A DNA stretch of 10,855 nt from an uncultured Mollicutes bacterium (GTDB taxonomy: Bacteria > Bacillota_I > Bacilli_A > Acholeplasmatales > Anaeroplasmataceae), in assembly GCA_947174685.1 (NCBI GenBank), contig CAMWJY010000010.1, positions 1 through 10,855 on the forward strand. The letters are read 5' to 3'. Position 1 is the first letter of the stretch, and every line of letters starts with the position of its first letter. Shown in pieces: positions 1 to 6,162 of this stretch. Position numbers and translations under genes: made by a program. The notes under the pieces were generated by a model. The model made no database searches, had not been told where the DNA came from, and worked only from the letters and a program-made list of their open reading frames with translations.

Positions 1-2
1 TA

Positions 3-728
3 AATTCTGTTGCGTTAAAGGCTACAAGTAAGGATAGCTTAAATGATTGTATTTATACATCTGCACTTTTGCTTGGAAATATTGTATTATTATTTGTTCA
101 AGATATACCATTTAGCTTGGATGGACTTTTAGGTATATTGGTATCCTTGTTTATTCTTATATCAGGAATTAAGCTTATTAAAGAAACAATTAATCCTTTA
201 ATAGGTGTTTCAATAAACGAGGAGTTTGTTCAAAAAATTCTTGAAGTGATAAAGGAAGAGCCTTTAATATTGGGATATCATGATTTGGCTTGTCATATGT
301 ATGGTCCAACAAAGTGCTTTATGACCTTACATGTTGAAGTGGATGGTAGCCTAAAGATGATGGTCGTACACGAAGCAATCGATGATTTGGAACGAAAAGT
401 AAGAGAAAGCTTTGGAGTAGAGCTTACTATCCATATGGATCCAATTGAAATTGACAATGAGGTTACAAATGAATTAAGAAGAAGAGTAAAGGAAGCAATT
501 CATGAAATTCATCCGAGTCTTTCTATGCATGACTTTAGAGTGGTTTTAGGCGATGCCCATACAAATCTAATTTTTGATTTAGTTAGACCTTATAAATTTG
601 AATTGACAGATGAACAAATCTTGAGAAGTCTCCAAGAAAAGTTTAGTGAGGAAGAAAAGAAATACTATTTTGTCATTGATTTTGATTATTCTTATAATGA
701 TAATAAAAACAATGAAGAATATGAATAA
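3..728 (+). CDS. Cation diffusion facilitator family metal exporter, probably manganese type (3' part; 5' end outside the window)
   Basis: The frame is open from base 3 with no start needed, so 241 C-terminal residues are visible and the gene begins upstream. A TTG at 69 could be mistaken for a start, but conserved family sequence lies before it. Visible residues 11-15 (DSLND) form a DxxxD pair at the start of a membrane segment, the place of the TM5 metal site in CDF proteins. Zinc exporters usually have HxxxD there and manganese members DxxxD, so Mn2+ export is the likelier role. Hydrophobic spans at about 18-33 and 39-59 fit TM5 and TM6. A cytoplasmic domain follows, with CDF-like motifs VVHEAIDDLE (121-130) and TIHMDP (142-147), then HDFRVV (176-181) and HTNLIFDL (186-193), a C-terminal module seen in longer Firmicutes CDFs. 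It would act in the membrane as a dimer using the proton gradient. It ends before a strong terminator, so it is separate from the ribosomal operon. Metal specificity is inferred. Confidence 0.85.
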   Translation, partial: NSVALKATSKDSLNDCIYTSALLLGNIVLLFVQDIPFSLDGLLGILVSLFILISGIKLIKETINPLIGVSINEEFVQKILEVIKEEPLILGYHDLACHMYGPTKCFMTLHVEVDGSLKMMVVHEAIDDLERKVRESFGVELTIHMDPIEIDNEVTNELRRRVKEAIHEIHPSLSMHDFRVVLGDAHTNLIFDLVRPYKFELTDEQILRSLQEKFSEEEKKYYFVIDFDYSYNDNKNNEEYE

Positions 729-735
729 GTAGATG

Positions 736-773
736 AAAAAGAACTAGACGGGTCTGATAATCTAGTTCTTTTT
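736..773 (+). terminator. Rho-independent terminator after the CDF gene
   Basis: A perfect inverted repeat (AAAAAGAACTAGA at 736-748 with TCTAGTTCTTTTT at 761-773) encloses a 12-nt loop and is followed by further T-rich sequence to about 790. It starts 8 bases after the CDF stop codon. The A-run on the left arm could also let it work on the opposite strand. It separates the CDF transcript from the ribosomal operon promoter downstream. Confidence 0.88.
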
Positions 774-829
774 AATTTTTTTCATTTTTTGAGTCAATAT
801 AAATTTTTTAAATATATGGAAATTAACTC

Positions 830-858
830 TTGCAATTATTTGAATTTTGCGTTATAAT
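830..858 (+). promoter_or_regulatory. Vegetative (sigma-70/sigma-A type) promoter of the S10-spc operon
   Basis: The -35 box TTGCAA (830-835) and a perfect -10 box TATAAT (853-858) are separated by 17 bp, the optimal spacing. AT-rich sequence lies upstream (about 774-825), which could help polymerase binding. The expected start of transcription is near 864-866, leaving an untranslated leader of about 130 nt before rpsJ. It is the only convincing promoter in the window and probably drives the whole ribosomal cluster. Confidence 0.85.
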
Positions 859-864
859 TATGAA

Positions 865-996
865 GCTTATCGAATAAGCACATTAGCTGTGAAGTGGGAG
901 GTTGCCGACACACTGAAGAGCGTTGTCATTGCAATGTATCGGGTTTTCCCATGGAGCAAGTCTATACAAAGATTATAGGCGAAAGGAGTTTAAAAA
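865..996 (+). promoter_or_regulatory. Structured 5' leader of the S10 operon, candidate autoregulatory RNA
   Basis: Hand folding gives three hairpins. Hairpin 1 is 865-870 with 874-879 (6 bp, GCTTAT/ATAAGC), right at the predicted transcript start. Hairpin 2 is a long imperfect stem: 894-901 with 945-952 (8 pairs, three of them G-U), 905-908 with 939-942, and 920-925 with 932-937, leaving an asymmetric 11-nt internal loop at 909-919. Hairpin 3 is 960-966 with 974-980 (7 pairs), ending a few bases before the rpsJ ribosome binding site (AAAGGAG, 982-988). None is followed by a U-tract, so control would act on translation or through a bound protein rather than by simple termination. In E. coli the S10 leader binds ribosomal protein L4; whether this RNA binds L4 or another protein is unknown. 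Folds were judged by eye without energy calculation. Confidence 0.55.
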
Positions 997-1302
997 ATGG
1001 CAAAATCAAAAATTAGAATTCGTTTAAAATCTTATGATCACAGATTGTTAGATTTATCAGCAAAGAAGATTGTTGATAGCGTAAAGAAGACTGGTTCAAA
1101 GGTAAATGGTCCAGTACCTCTTCCAACTGAAAAGGAAATCTTTACAATCTTACGTTCACCTCACGTTAACAAGGATTCTCGTGAACAATTCGAACGTAGA
1201 ACTCACAAGAGATTAATCGAAATTGTGGATCCAACTCCACAAACAATTGATGCTTTAATGCATATTGATTTACCTTCTGGTATTGATATCGTATTAAAGT
1301 AA
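997..1302 (+). CDS. rpsJ: 30S ribosomal protein S10 (uS10, NusE)
   Basis: Its 101 residues match the usual S10 length of about 102. The signature RSPHVNKDSREQFERRTHKR at residues 53-72 is nearly invariant in bacteria and includes the loop that reaches the head of the 30S subunit. S10 assembles into the 30S head and, as NusE, also joins NusB and NusG in transcription antitermination. The ATG start is supported by AAAGGAG at 982-988 with an 8-nt gap. As first gene of the operon it lies directly behind the structured leader, so any leader control would act here first. The 36-bp gap to rplC holds no hairpin. Identification is certain. Confidence 0.98.
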   Translation: MAKSKIRIRLKSYDHRLLDLSAKKIVDSVKKTGSKVNGPVPLPTEKEIFTILRSPHVNKDSREQFERRTHKRLIEIVDPTPQTIDALMHIDLPSGIDIVLK

Positions 1303-1338
1303 TAAAAAATAATAAGAAAGAAAAGAGGAAAAATTTCA

Positions 1339-1980
1339 ATGGCTAAGGGAATCTTAGGTAGAAAATTGGGCATGACTCAAATTTTCGATGCAGCTGGAAA
1401 TCTAATTCCAGTGACTATCATTGATGCAACTGCTAATGTTGTTCTTCAACAAAAGACAGTAGAAAATGATGGATATGTAGCTGTTCAAGTTGGTTTCTTA
1501 GATAAGAGAGAAAAGTTATCAAACAAACCTGAACAGGGCCACGTTGCAAAGGCTAACACTGCTCCTAAGCGCTTCATAAGAGAATTCCGTTTCTCAGAAG
1601 CACAAGGAAATGAGTTACTATCTTACAATGTAGGCCAAGAAATTAAGTGTGATATATTTGCTGCAGGTGATGTAGTAGACGTTACTGGTACTTCAAAGGG
1701 TAAAGGCTTTGCTGGTACAATCAAGCGTTATAATCATGCTCGTTTAAGAATGAGCCATGGTACATCTGCATGTCATCGTATCGTTGGTTCAATGGGTCCA
1801 ATCAAAGGTAATATGAAGGGTAAGAAAATGCCTGGTCATATGGGACATGAAACCGTAACATTACAAAATTTAGTAATTGCTGCTGTAGATACAGAAAGAG
1901 ACTTAATCTTAGTTCGTGGTAATGTACCAGGACCTAAGAAGGGTTTAGTAATGATCAAGACAGCTGTAAAAGCTAATTAG
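1339..1980 (+). CDS. rplC: 50S ribosomal protein L3 (uL3)
   Basis: At 213 residues it is near the usual length of about 209. The N-terminus KGILGRKLGMTQIF (3-16), GTSKGKGFAGTIKR (117-130), MSHG (138-141) and the C-terminal RGNVPGPKKGLV (193-204) are L3 hallmarks. L3 is an early 50S assembly protein whose long central loop reaches towards the peptidyl-transferase centre. In that loop (about 150-164) this protein reads GSMGPIKGNMKGKKM, shorter than the E. coli and Bacillus versions as I remember them, and residues 144-149 (ACHRIV) depart from the common YHRRP pattern. See the findings. The ATG at 1339 is preceded by AGAGGA at 1324-1329 with a 9-nt gap. The stop is TAG and rplD follows after 14 bp. 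Confidence 0.98.
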   Translation: MAKGILGRKLGMTQIFDAAGNLIPVTIIDATANVVLQQKTVENDGYVAVQVGFLDKREKLSNKPEQGHVAKANTAPKRFIREFRFSEAQGNELLSYNVGQEIKCDIFAAGDVVDVTGTSKGKGFAGTIKRYNHARLRMSHGTSACHRIVGSMGPIKGNMKGKKMPGHMGHETVTLQNLVIAAVDTERDLILVRGNVPGPKKGLVMIKTAVKAN

Positions 1981-1994
1981 AAAGGAGATTTACT

Positions 1995-2624
1995 ATGCCA
2001 ACTATAGCATTATTAAATCAATCTGGAGAAAAGATTAAAAATTTAAAGTTAAGCGATGAAATCTTCGGAATTGAGCCTAATCGTCAGGTTGTCTATGATG
2101 TAGTAAACTGCCAAAGAGCAGCAATGCGTCAAGGAACTCATGACACTAAGGGTCGTAGCGAAGTTCGTGGTGGTGGACGTAAGCCTTGGAGACAAAAGGG
2201 AACTGGACGTGCTCGTCAAGGATCTATCCGTGCTCCTCAATGGCGTGGCGGTGGTACAGTATTTGGACCAACACCAAGAAGCTATGCATTCAAGCTAAAC
2301 AAGAAGGTTAAACAATTAGGTTTAAAATCAGTTTTATCTTACAAGGTAAAGGAAGCAAAATTTGTTGCAGTAGATGCAATCAAATTTGAAGAAGTAAAGA
2401 CTAAGAATTTCTTAAAGTTCTTAAGTGATATTAAGGTAGAGGGCAAGGCAATCGTTGTTTGCACTCGTGAAGAATTAACAGAACAAGCTATCTTATCTGC
2501 TAGAAATATTCCAGGTGTATTCCTTACACCAGTAGATAACGCAAGCGTTTATGAAATCTTATGCTATGATAAGATGGTAGTAACTGCTGGTGCAGTAGCT
2601 TACTATGAGGAGGAATTGAAGTAA
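1995..2624 (+). CDS. rplD: 50S ribosomal protein L4 (uL4)
   Basis: The protein has 209 residues, typical for L4. The arginine- and glycine-rich loop at about 59-92, including GGGRKPWRQKGTGRARQG (59-76) and GGGTVFGPTPR (85-95), is the extension that lines the nascent-peptide exit tunnel and forms part of the macrolide-sensitive region; it looks wild type. In E. coli L4 also represses its own operon by binding the S10 leader, which makes it the first candidate ligand for the leader upstream of rpsJ here; that role is inference. The ATG is preceded by AAAGGAG (1981-1987) with a 7-nt gap. Its 3' end carries the ribosome binding site of rplW (GAGGAGG, 2607-2613), so the two are probably translated together. 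Confidence 0.98.
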   Translation: MPTIALLNQSGEKIKNLKLSDEIFGIEPNRQVVYDVVNCQRAAMRQGTHDTKGRSEVRGGGRKPWRQKGTGRARQGSIRAPQWRGGGTVFGPTPRSYAFKLNKKVKQLGLKSVLSYKVKEAKFVAVDAIKFEEVKTKNFLKFLSDIKVEGKAIVVCTREELTEQAILSARNIPGVFLTPVDNASVYEILCYDKMVVTAGAVAYYEEELK

Positions 2625-2625
2625 T

Positions 2626-2913
2626 ATGACTAAAGCATTTGATATTATTCAAGGTCCAATCATTACTGAAAAGACAATGCAATTAAAGGAAAAATTCAAT
2701 AAGTATACTTTCAAGGTTGCTAAAAGCGCAAATAAAATTGAAATCAAAAATGCTGTTGAAGAAATATTCAAAGTAAAGGTTGAAAGCGTAAATACAATCA
2801 ATGTATTACCTAAGCGTAAGAAGGTTGGTAAGTATGAAGGATTTGCTCCTGCATATAAGAAAGCCATCTGTAAATTAGCTCAGGACAATAAGATTGACGC
2901 CTTCGAAATCTAA
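2626..2913 (+). CDS. rplW: 50S ribosomal protein L23 (uL23)
   Basis: The 95 residues fit the L23 family. The N-terminal PIITEKT (11-17), YTFKV (27-31) and KVESVNT (51-57) are recognisable L23 segments, with the basic internal stretch LPKRKKVGKY (61-70) as the rRNA-binding loop. L23 sits at the tunnel exit and is the docking point for trigger factor and signal recognition particle, and it contacts SecY. The start lies one base after the rplD stop and its ribosome binding site is inside rplD, so translation is coupled. The stop is TAA. Confidence 0.97.
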   Translation: MTKAFDIIQGPIITEKTMQLKEKFNKYTFKVAKSANKIEIKNAVEEIFKVKVESVNTINVLPKRKKVGKYEGFAPAYKKAICKLAQDNKIDAFEI

Positions 2914-2932
2914 TTAGGAGGAAATTATTAAC

Positions 2933-3766
2933 ATGGCAGTTAGAAAATATAAGCCAACATCAAATGGTAGACGTAATATGTCTGTATTAACCTTTGATGA
3001 AATTACAACAGATACTCCTGAAAAATCATTATTAGCACCTAAGCACAAGAAGGGTGGACGTAATAATTCAGGAAAGATTACAGTTCGTCATCAAGGTGGC
3101 GGAAATAAGCAAAAATATCGTATTATCGATTTTAAGAGAAATAAGGATGGTATTCCTGCAAAGGTTAAATCCATTGAATACGATCCAAACAGAAGTGCAA
3201 ATATCGCATTATTAGTTTATGCAGATGGTGAAAAGAGATACATCTTAGCTCCTAAAGGATTACAAGTTGGTGAAACTTTAATGTCTGGTAAAGGTGTAGA
3301 TATTAAGCCAGGTAATGCATTAGTAATCAATGACATCCCAGTTGGTAGCTTAATTCATAACATTGAATTACATCCTGGTAAGGGTGGACAGCTAGCTCGT
3401 AGTGCTGGTGTTTCTGCACAAATTTTAGGTCGTGTAGATAATTATGTATTAGTTCGTCTTGGAAGTGGTGAGGTTCGTAAGATCTTAGCTACTTGTAAGG
3501 CTACAATCGGTGAGGTTGGTAATGAATCTCATGAATTAGTTAGAATTGGTAAAGCAGGTAAGGCTCGTCATATGGGTTTACGTCCTGAGGTACGTGGTTC
3601 AGTTATGAACCCTAATGATCACCCACATGGTGGTGGTGAGGGTAAGTGTCCAATCGGCCGTCCTACACCAGTTACTCCATGGGGTAAGCCAGCACTTGGT
3701 TTAAAGACTCGTAATACGAAAAAGGCTTCTACAAAACTTATCGTACGTAGAAGAAACGACAAATAA
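2933..3766 (+). CDS. rplB: 50S ribosomal protein L2 (uL2)
   Basis: The 277-residue length is that of typical bacterial L2. The N-terminal RNA-binding domain shows GRNNSGKITVRHQGGGNKQ (42-60). The C-terminal domain shows VMNPNDHPHGGGEGK (224-238) and RPTPVTPWGKPALG (243-256). His230 in that stretch corresponds to the conserved histidine (His229 in E. coli) tied to peptidyl-transferase function and subunit association. L2 binds 23S rRNA at the heart of the 50S subunit. TAGGAGG (2915-2921) precedes the ATG at 2933 with an 11-nt gap. rpsS follows after 18 bp. No unusual residues were seen. Confidence 0.98.
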   Translation: MAVRKYKPTSNGRRNMSVLTFDEITTDTPEKSLLAPKHKKGGRNNSGKITVRHQGGGNKQKYRIIDFKRNKDGIPAKVKSIEYDPNRSANIALLVYADGEKRYILAPKGLQVGETLMSGKGVDIKPGNALVINDIPVGSLIHNIELHPGKGGQLARSAGVSAQILGRVDNYVLVRLGSGEVRKILATCKATIGEVGNESHELVRIGKAGKARHMGLRPEVRGSVMNPNDHPHGGGEGKCPIGRPTPVTPWGKPALGLKTRNTKKASTKLIVRRRNDK

Positions 3767-3784
3767 TAAGGAGGAAATATTATT

Positions 3785-4063
3785 ATGGCTCGTTCAATTA
3801 AGAAAGGACCTTTTTGCGACGATCATCTAATGAAGAAGATTGAAGCACAAAAGGATAACCATGAGAAAAAAGTAATTCAAACTTGGTCTCGTAGATCAAC
3901 AATATTCCCTGCATTTATCGGTTTTACCATTGCAGTTTATAACGGACGTGAGCATGTTCCTGTTTATGTTACAGAAGATATGGTAGGTCACAAATTAGGT
4001 GAATTCGCTCCTACAAGAACTTACCGCGGACATGGCGCTGATGATAAGAAAGCAAAGAAATAG
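3785..4063 (+). CDS. rpsS: 30S ribosomal protein S19 (uS19)
   Basis: The 92 residues match the S19 family. The start MARSIKKGPF (1-10), TWSRRSTI (33-40) and the block from VYNGREHVPVYV (51-62) to GEFAPTRTYRGH (72-83) are classic. S19 lies in the 30S head beside S13 and contacts the A-site finger of the large subunit. The ATG is preceded by AAGGAGG (3768-3774) with a 10-nt gap. The short lysine-rich tail (86-92) is normal for the family. The stop is TAG. Confidence 0.98.
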   Translation: MARSIKKGPFCDDHLMKKIEAQKDNHEKKVIQTWSRRSTIFPAFIGFTIAVYNGREHVPVYVTEDMVGHKLGEFAPTRTYRGHGADDKKAKK

Positions 4064-4083
4064 TCTAAAGGAGAAGAATGAAA

Positions 4084-4425
4084 ATGGAAGCAAAAGCAGT
4101 TGCTAGTACAATTCGTATCACTCCACGTAAGGCTCGTCTAGTTGTAGATTTAATCCGTAATAAGGATGTAGCTGAAGCAAAGGCTATCTTAAAGCTAACG
4201 AATAAGCAAGCTTGTGAAGTGGTATTAAAGGTTTTAAATTCTGCATGTGCTAATGCAGAACACAATTACAATATGGATTCTAGTAATCTATATGTTAAAA
4301 CAGCATACGTTAATGACGGTATTCGTATGAAGAGAATGTTACCTCGTGCTAAGGGTAGAGGAGACGTTATCATCAAGAGAACTTGTCATATTACAGTTAT
4401 CGTAGCTGAAAGAGAAAGCAAGTAA
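4084..4425 (+). CDS. rplV: 50S ribosomal protein L22 (uL22)
   Basis: The protein has 113 residues from this start. ITPRKARLVVDLIR (12-25), NAEHNY (57-62) and PRAKGRGDVIIKRTCHITVIV (87-107) identify L22. Residues about 78-100 form the beta-hairpin lining the exit tunnel, a site of macrolide-resistance mutations; nothing here suggests one. An in-frame ATG at 4078 would add MK. I prefer 4084 because the ribosome binding site AAAGGAG (4067-4073) is 10 nt from it but only 4 nt from 4078, while other genes here have gaps of 6-12, and because L22 proteins commonly start with M-x-A-K-A. The stop is merged with the rpsC ribosome binding site (TAAGGAGG, 4423-4430). Confidence 0.96.
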   Translation: MEAKAVASTIRITPRKARLVVDLIRNKDVAEAKAILKLTNKQACEVVLKVLNSACANAEHNYNMDSSNLYVKTAYVNDGIRMKRMLPRAKGRGDVIIKRTCHITVIVAERESK

Positions 4426-4437
4426 GGAGGAAATCAC

Positions 4438-5181
4438 ATGGGTCAAAAAGTAAGTCCTACGGGTTTACGTGTTGGTATTAATCGTGATTGGGATGCCGCA
4501 TGGTATGCTGGAAAGAATGATGTTGCAGATCTTTTAATTGAAGATCTAAAGATTCGTGATTATTTAAATAAGGTATATAAGAAGGCTGCAATCTCACGTG
4601 TTATTATTGAGCGTTTAAAAGCAACAAATAAAGATCGTGTTAAGATTACACTACACACTGGTAAGCCTGGTGTTGTTATTGGTCATGAGGCTGAAACTAA
4701 AAACAAGGTTGTTAAAGAATTAGTATTCATGACAAAGAAAGAAATTATTTTAAATGTTGTTGAAATCAAAAAGCCTGAGTTAGATGCAACATTAGTAGCA
4801 AAATCAATTGCTGAGCAGCTAGAAGCACGTGCTTCATTCCGCCGTGTTCAAAAGGTTGCTATTCAAAGAGCTTTAAAGGCTGGTGCTAAGGGTGCTAAGA
4901 CATTAATTTCTGGTCGTCTAGGCGGCGCAGAAATGGCACGTAGTGAAGGTTATAATGAAGGACAGGTTCCTCTACAAACTTTACGTGCTGATGTTGATTA
5001 CGCTGTAGCTGAGGCTCATACAACTTATGGTAAGTTAGGTATTAAGGTTTGGATTTATAAGGGTGAAATTTTCGAGATGGCTCCAAGAAGCTTAACAGAA
5101 AAGAGACCTGCTCGTCCAGCTAAGCCAGTAAAGAAACCAGCTAATAAGGAAGCAAAAGAAAGCTCTAAAGGAGGTAAATAA
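4438..5181 (+). CDS. rpsC: 30S ribosomal protein S3 (uS3) with divergent KH loop and basic C-terminal tail
   Basis: The 247 residues start with MGQKVSPTGLRVGI as in nearly all S3 proteins. The N-terminal domain holds a KH fold (about 62-110), and the C-terminal S3 domain contains SGRLGGAEMARSEGY (158-172) and LRADVDYAVAEAHTTYG (182-198). S3 sits at the mRNA entry tunnel; FRRVQK (134-139) matches the basic patch linked to mRNA unwinding in E. coli (Arg131, Arg132, Lys135). The expected GXXG loop of the KH domain reads GHEA at 82-85, an unusual loss of the second glycine. A tail of about 25 residues rich in Lys, Pro and Ala (223-247) follows the conserved GEIF region. The ribosome binding site GGAGG (4426-4430) is 7 nt from the ATG. 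Confidence 0.97.
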   Translation: MGQKVSPTGLRVGINRDWDAAWYAGKNDVADLLIEDLKIRDYLNKVYKKAAISRVIIERLKATNKDRVKITLHTGKPGVVIGHEAETKNKVVKELVFMTKKEIILNVVEIKKPELDATLVAKSIAEQLEARASFRRVQKVAIQRALKAGAKGAKTLISGRLGGAEMARSEGYNEGQVPLQTLRADVDYAVAEAHTTYGKLGIKVWIYKGEIFEMAPRSLTEKRPARPAKPVKKPANKEAKESSKGGK

Positions 5182-5183
5182 TT

Positions 5184-5606
5184 ATGTTAATACCTAAGAG
5201 AGTGAAATATCGTCGTCCTCATAGAGTTTATTATAAGGGTAGAAAAGCAAAGGGTGGTACAGAAATCGCATTCGGTGAATTCGGTTTACTTGCTACTGAA
5301 GGCTGCTGGTTAACAAACCATCAAATTGAAGCAGCCCGTGTTGCTATTACTCGTCATATGAACCGTCAAGGACAGGTATGGATTAAAGTATATCCTCATC
5401 TATCTAAGACTAAGAAGCCTTTAGCTGTACGTATGGGTTCTGGTAAAGGTGCTCCTGAAACTTGGGTAGCTGTAGTTAAAGAAGGATTAATTTTATTTGA
5501 GGTTGCAGGTGTTCCAGAGGATGTTGCACGTGAGGCTTTACGTTTAGCATCTCACAAGCTACCTTGTTCAACTAAAATTGTAAAAAAAGTAGGTGACGAG
5601 CAATAA
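5184..5606 (+). CDS. rplP: 50S ribosomal protein L16 (uL16)
   Basis: The 140 residues match L16. MLIPKRVKYRRPHR (1-14), the GxE-rich GGTEIAFGEFGL block (24-35), RMGSGKGAPE (83-92) and REALRLASHKLP (116-127) are diagnostic. L16 joins late in 50S assembly and its loop near 83-89 approaches the peptidyl-transferase centre and the elbow of A-site tRNA. GGAGG (5170-5174) lies in the end of rpsC, 9 nt before the ATG. The stop overlaps the rpmC start by one base (TAATG), a coupling arrangement. Confidence 0.98.
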   Translation: MLIPKRVKYRRPHRVYYKGRKAKGGTEIAFGEFGLLATEGCWLTNHQIEAARVAITRHMNRQGQVWIKVYPHLSKTKKPLAVRMGSGKGAPETWVAVVKEGLILFEVAGVPEDVAREALRLASHKLPCSTKIVKKVGDEQ

Positions 5607-5863
5607 TGAAAGCACAAGATATTCGTAAATTAACAAAAGTACAGATCGAAAAGAAAATTGCTGATTTAAAAGAAGAATTATTCAATCTTAAGTTTCAAGC
5701 TGCTCTAGGAAATCTACAAAAGCCTGCTCGTATGGGTGAAGTAAAAAGAGATATTGCTAGATTAAAGACAATTTTAACAGAGGGTTCTTATGCTTTAGAA
5801 GAAGCTCCTAAGAAGAAGACTCGTGCTAAAAAAACTGCTGATGCTAGCAATGCAGCAGAATAG
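5606..5863 (+). CDS. rpmC: 50S ribosomal protein L29 (uL29) with C-terminal extension
   Basis: Residues 1-58 are a normal L29: two long helices with ELFNLKFQAALGNLQKP (24-40) and RMGEVKRDIARLKT (42-55). L29 sits next to L23 at the tunnel exit and helps form the docking area for targeting factors. The family usually ends near 65-70 residues; this one continues to 85 with a lysine- and alanine-rich tail (about 65-85). The start overlaps the rplP stop by one base, and AGGTGA (5591-5596) inside rplP is the likely ribosome binding site. The stop TAG is part of the rpsQ site TAGGAGG. Confidence 0.96.
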   Translation: MKAQDIRKLTKVQIEKKIADLKEELFNLKFQAALGNLQKPARMGEVKRDIARLKTILTEGSYALEEAPKKKTRAKKTADASNAAE

Positions 5864-5874
5864 GAGGAAACAGC

Positions 5875-6135
5875 ATGGAACGTAATAGTCGTAAATTTTT
5901 TACAGGAACTGTAGTTTCTGATAAAATGAATAAAACAATCGTTGTAACTGTTGATACTTTTGGTGTAGCAAAGCTTTATAAGAAGCGTGTAAAGAAGTCA
6001 CATAAGTTTCATGTTCATGATGAAAACAACACAGCTAAGGTTGGAGATGTTGTAAGATTCATGGAAACTAGACCACTATCAAAAACTGTATGTTATACAT
6101 TAGTTGAGGTAGTTAAGGCTAAGGAAACTATTTAA
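5875..6135 (+). CDS. rpsQ: 30S ribosomal protein S17 (uS17)
   Basis: The 86 residues match S17, an OB-fold protein that binds 16S rRNA early in 30S assembly. The strands GTVVSDKMNKTIVVTVD (11-27), the basic KKRVKKSHKFHVHDE loop (36-50) and GDVVRFMETRPLSKT (57-71) are characteristic. TAGGAGG (5861-5867), which includes the rpmC stop, is 7 nt from the ATG. It is the last gene of the classical S10 unit, and rplN follows after a 27-bp gap with no terminator, so the two classical operons are fused here. Confidence 0.97.
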   Translation: MERNSRKFFTGTVVSDKMNKTIVVTVDTFGVAKLYKKRVKKSHKFHVHDENNTAKVGDVVRFMETRPLSKTVCYTLVEVVKAKETI

Positions 6136-6162
6136 TATCGGGTCCTGAAAGGAGGTACTAAC

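Noticed and set aside
69..71. TTG at 69 as the start of the first gene
   Set aside because: The frame is open to base 3 and the upstream part carries the CDF metal-binding DxxxD motif, so the true start is outside the window.
789..818. Second promoter candidate (TTGAGT, 18 bp, TATATG) upstream of the main one
   Set aside because: Poor match at both boxes in a very AT-rich stretch; the 830-858 promoter is far better.
889..978. Possible leader peptide: open frame from GTG 889 (or CTG 913, ATG 934) to TAG 976-978 before rpsJ
   Set aside because: The GTG and ATG have no ribosome binding site. The only good site, GGGAGGT at 896-902, would serve a CTG start at 11 nt and lies inside the predicted stem 894-952. 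An open frame of this size in 130 nt is not unusual.
774..996. Hidden small gene, tRNA or mobile element between the CDF gene and rpsJ
   Set aside because: No coding frame with a binding site, no cloverleaf and no terminal repeats were seen; promoter and leader explain the stretch.
951..1016. Out-of-frame ATG at 951 giving 21 codons that overlap the rpsJ start
   Set aside because: No ribosome binding site precedes it and the ATG is at the base of a predicted stem; probably chance.
2049..2240. Minus-strand open frames, such as this one opposite rplD and others opposite rplW, rplV, the S14 gene and rpsE
   Set aside because: They lie fully opposite conserved ribosomal genes, lack ribosome binding sites and show no recognisable protein; shadows of codon use on the + strand.
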